Shown here piece by piece: positions 5,325 to 7,065 of a DNA stretch of 7,065 nucleotides. How positions within the stretch are numbered: the stretch's first letter is position 1; each line of letters starts with the position of its first letter. Source of the DNA: a bacterium (GTDB taxonomy: Bacteria; Patescibacteriota; Patescibacteriia; Magasanikbacterales; GWA2-37-8). The DNA is taken from positions 1 to 7,065 of the forward strand of contig JAJYIJ010000052.1 of NCBI GenBank assembly GCA_021790135.1, given 5' to 3'. A program made the translations under genes and the position numbers. Under the pieces are notes generated by a model. That model searched no databases. It was not told where the DNA came from and saw nothing but the letters and a program-made list of their open reading frames with translations.

Positions 5325-7065
5325 CTAACGTCCGGCAATGCTCAGACTGGAAGAAGCGACGGCCACACTGCTGCTGGGGGTGCAGCTGGTCAGACCAACA
5401 CAGCTGCCCTTTGGCACGCCAATGACACATATCTTCGGCAACGGACGATAGTAGCTATCGAATTCGCGATTGATCTTTTGGCCGTCGGGAGTAACGCGGG
5501 TATACATAAAGCTAGCGTCCGCTCCGCGAAAAGCTCCCTGGCATTTTTCTTGCCCAGGCGTCAGATCACCGCTATCATCATATTTCGTTTCTGGCGAGCC
5601 CGGGTCAATCCATTTGCTTACCAGCGGGTGGGTATAGGATCCGCTTTGGCCGTCAGGTTTACCCCAGAGTGTAAAAGTGAGCACCTGTTTTGTATAATCG
5701 ATATTTGTCTCCAACAGGAGGTAGTTACCGGTGTCATTCAAAAATTTTAAGTCGAGCGACGGTTCATACAGCGTGGCATCCGTGCCAGGGTTGCCATTCA
5801 CGGGATCGGCATAATAGCCAACAACTAACGAATGATTATAGCGCTCCGTGATCGGCATGCCTGAATTCATAGCCATTCGAAATAGAGTTGTTCCAATCTG
5901 ACACATGCCCCCGCCAATCCCTTCGGTAATTTCGTCTCCTAAAATAATTTCTTCAGGTAAGAATCCGTTTTCAGCCGTGAACGGGCCGGCGTATTTGAGG
6001 GCCGAAAATTCCTCACCTGGTTTGATAAGCGTCCCATTCAAACGCTTAACTGCCAGGGCAATATTTTTAATTCGATTGTTGTGACTATCGTGAAATGTCG
6101 AGGTGCCGACACCGATGATAGCCGAAATGCCGAGTGAGTTGGCGTTGGTTGTCTCCTCAAGCGGCTGCACTATGTCCACGGCCATGGGAATACTTCGGGG
6201 CGTATCACTATCTCCAAAGTTACGAGCGCGGAAGGCGGTTTCAAGATCACTATAGGTTTTTTCATTGTCCACCTGTACCCCTGTTTTGCTCGCCTGGAAT
6301 ACGCGCACCTTGTTTGTTGTCGTATCCATAACAAATTTGGCATCTTCTGCCGGCACGTTAACAACGGGATCAATGGTAGAATTCAAAAAATTGATCACGG
6401 CGTCGTGATTAAGATCAAAGATAATTTGGCCACTATCACTTCGCTCAGGAACGATCCAAGAAGCAAACTGGCGATCGTCAACGGACCACCGCATTGGTTC
6501 ATTCGTGTTGACATTCACATAGGTGAGCGTAAGAGAACCTTCGGCAAAGACCCCTGCAAGTTTCGATAACGCTGGTTCAAGCTCAGAGGCGGTTATCGTG
6601 GGTGTGAAGGAGCGAACGCCGAGATCCACGGGCATAAATGATAGATTAGCGACGCTGGTTATGATGGCGCGAGCGGCAGCCTCATAATCAAAAGCCCGCC
6701 CCGGCTTCTCTGGAATGATACTTGGATGCAATGCGCTATCAAATGATAAACTGGCATTGCTTGGTAGCACTTCCCAACTATTCAAGACTGACTGCAAGGA
6801 TGAGATGAGGCTGTTGTTGTCAACCGTCATCGGCGTCGATATATTTTTTGACGCCACAAAACGAAACCAGAGCGGTTGCCACAAATCTTGCCAGATGTTG
6901 CCGCTGCGGCCGACGTTTAAGGCTGACTCTGCCACCATATCGCTATCGATAGCAATAGTTTCAACGGTACTGTCTCCGGCGATAACCGTGTTTAAACTGG
7001 TAGTATGAACTTTGCCGTCGCTGCCGATAACTTTTAGATCAATTCCTTCTTTAGCATAACGATTG
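5325..7065 (-). CDS. VanW-family protein with peptidoglycan-binding-like N-terminal region (5' end missing)
   Basis: The minus-strand frame stays open from the TAG at 5325-5327 to the right edge, so the start lies beyond the window; the ATG at 6936-6938 is internal. About 579 residues are visible. The N-terminal two thirds resemble the repeated alpha/beta domains that precede VanW in YoaR-like proteins, including an RVFQASKTGVQVD segment (nt about 6305-6267). The VanW domain (nt about 6092-5709) carries PGEEFSALKYAGPFT, GGGMCQIGTTLFRMAMNSG, ITERYNHS and GTDATLYEPSLDLKFLNDTG. A C-terminal segment with YTRVTPDGQKINREFDSYYRPLP patterns fits the usual YoaR tail (key points YTRV, FDSYYRP and VIG). 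VanW is named from a vancomycin-resistance cluster but has no established reaction; it should not be read as a resistance determinant. The protein ends in a Ser/Ala-rich tail with several Cys. It is probably exported and acts in the cell wall, though the signal region is not visible. Confidence 0.9.
   Translation of the reverse strand, partial: NRYAKEGIDLKVIGSDGKVHTTSLNTVIAGDSTVETIAIDSDMVAESALNVGRSGNIWQDLWQPLWFRFVASKNISTPMTVDNNSLISSLQSVLNSWEVLPSNASLSFDSALHPSIIPEKPGRAFDYEAAARAIITSVANLSFMPVDLGVRSFTPTITASELEPALSKLAGVFAEGSLTLTYVNVNTNEPMRWSVDDRQFASWIVPERSDSGQIIFDLNHDAVINFLNSTIDPVVNVPAEDAKFVMDTTTNKVRVFQASKTGVQVDNEKTYSDLETAFRARNFGDSDTPRSIPMAVDIVQPLEETTNANSLGISAIIGVGTSTFHDSHNNRIKNIALAVKRLNGTLIKPGEEFSALKYAGPFTAENGFLPEEIILGDEITEGIGGGMCQIGTTLFRMAMNSGMPITERYNHSLVVGYYADPVNGNPGTDATLYEPSLDLKFLNDTGNYLLLETNIDYTKQVLTFTLWGKPDGQSGSYTHPLVSKWIDPGSPETKYDDSGDLTPGQEKCQGAFRGADASFMYTRVTPDGQKINREFDSYYRPLPKICVIGVPKGSCVGLTSCTPSSSVAVASSSLSIAGR

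Noticed and set aside
5017..5430. Open frame of 137 codons on the minus strand
   Set aside because: It overlaps the VanW 3' end in another frame and then covers the structured ncRNA region. The protein is rich in Cys/His/Arg without any recognisable fold, and the stem-loops and terminator explain the sequence better.
6936..6938. ATG as start of the VanW protein
   Set aside because: The frame is open to the right edge with 42 sensible codons before this Met; no signal peptide follows it.
5325..7065. Reading VanW as a vancomycin-resistance gene
   Set aside because: VanW-domain proteins are widespread wall-associated proteins; no VanA/B ligase, VanH, VanX or regulator is visible.

Overview
The window looks like a chromosomal segment of a Candidate Phyla Radiation / Patescibacteria genome (Parcubacteria-like). 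This is an inference from several things: small, tightly packed genes; a cell-surface repertoire of Ig-like plus peptidoglycan-binding and VanW proteins; short ApbE and DoxX-like proteins; mostly TAA stops; and starts that mostly lack a Shine-Dalgarno. No rRNA, tRNA, CRISPR array or mobile element is visible.

Left block (1-3237, + strand). Five genes lie in the same direction. They are the 3' part of a cysteine-containing Ig-like repeat protein with a C-terminal peptidoglycan-binding domain, a secreted protein of unknown function, a four-helix DoxX-like membrane protein, an FMN-binding-domain lipoprotein, and ApbE (FAD:protein FMN transferase). A small hairpin at 1823-1843 may split the block into two units. 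The lipoprotein/apbE pair is 19 bases apart and reads as acceptor plus modifying enzyme: ApbE would attach FMN covalently to the lipoprotein, giving a surface electron carrier. The DoxX-like protein may be a membrane partner.

Middle block (3238-4926, + strand). An MBL-fold hydrolase of the NAPE-PLD/RomA type has the only strong Shine-Dalgarno in the window. It is followed by clpP, which has its own extended -10 promoter and a clear Rho-independent terminator.

Right block (4927-7065). A strong consensus-like promoter (TTGACA, 17-base spacer, TACACT) at 4959-4987 and a strong GC-rich terminator at 5272-5304 bracket about 310 bases with no credible protein gene but many stable inverted repeats. 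This is most simply an independent, structured non-coding RNA gene. It matches none of the conserved marks I know for tmRNA, RNase P RNA, SRP RNA or 6S RNA, and is the best candidate here for something undescribed. It ends 20 bases before the stop codon of a convergent VanW-family gene on the minus strand, which runs off the right edge.
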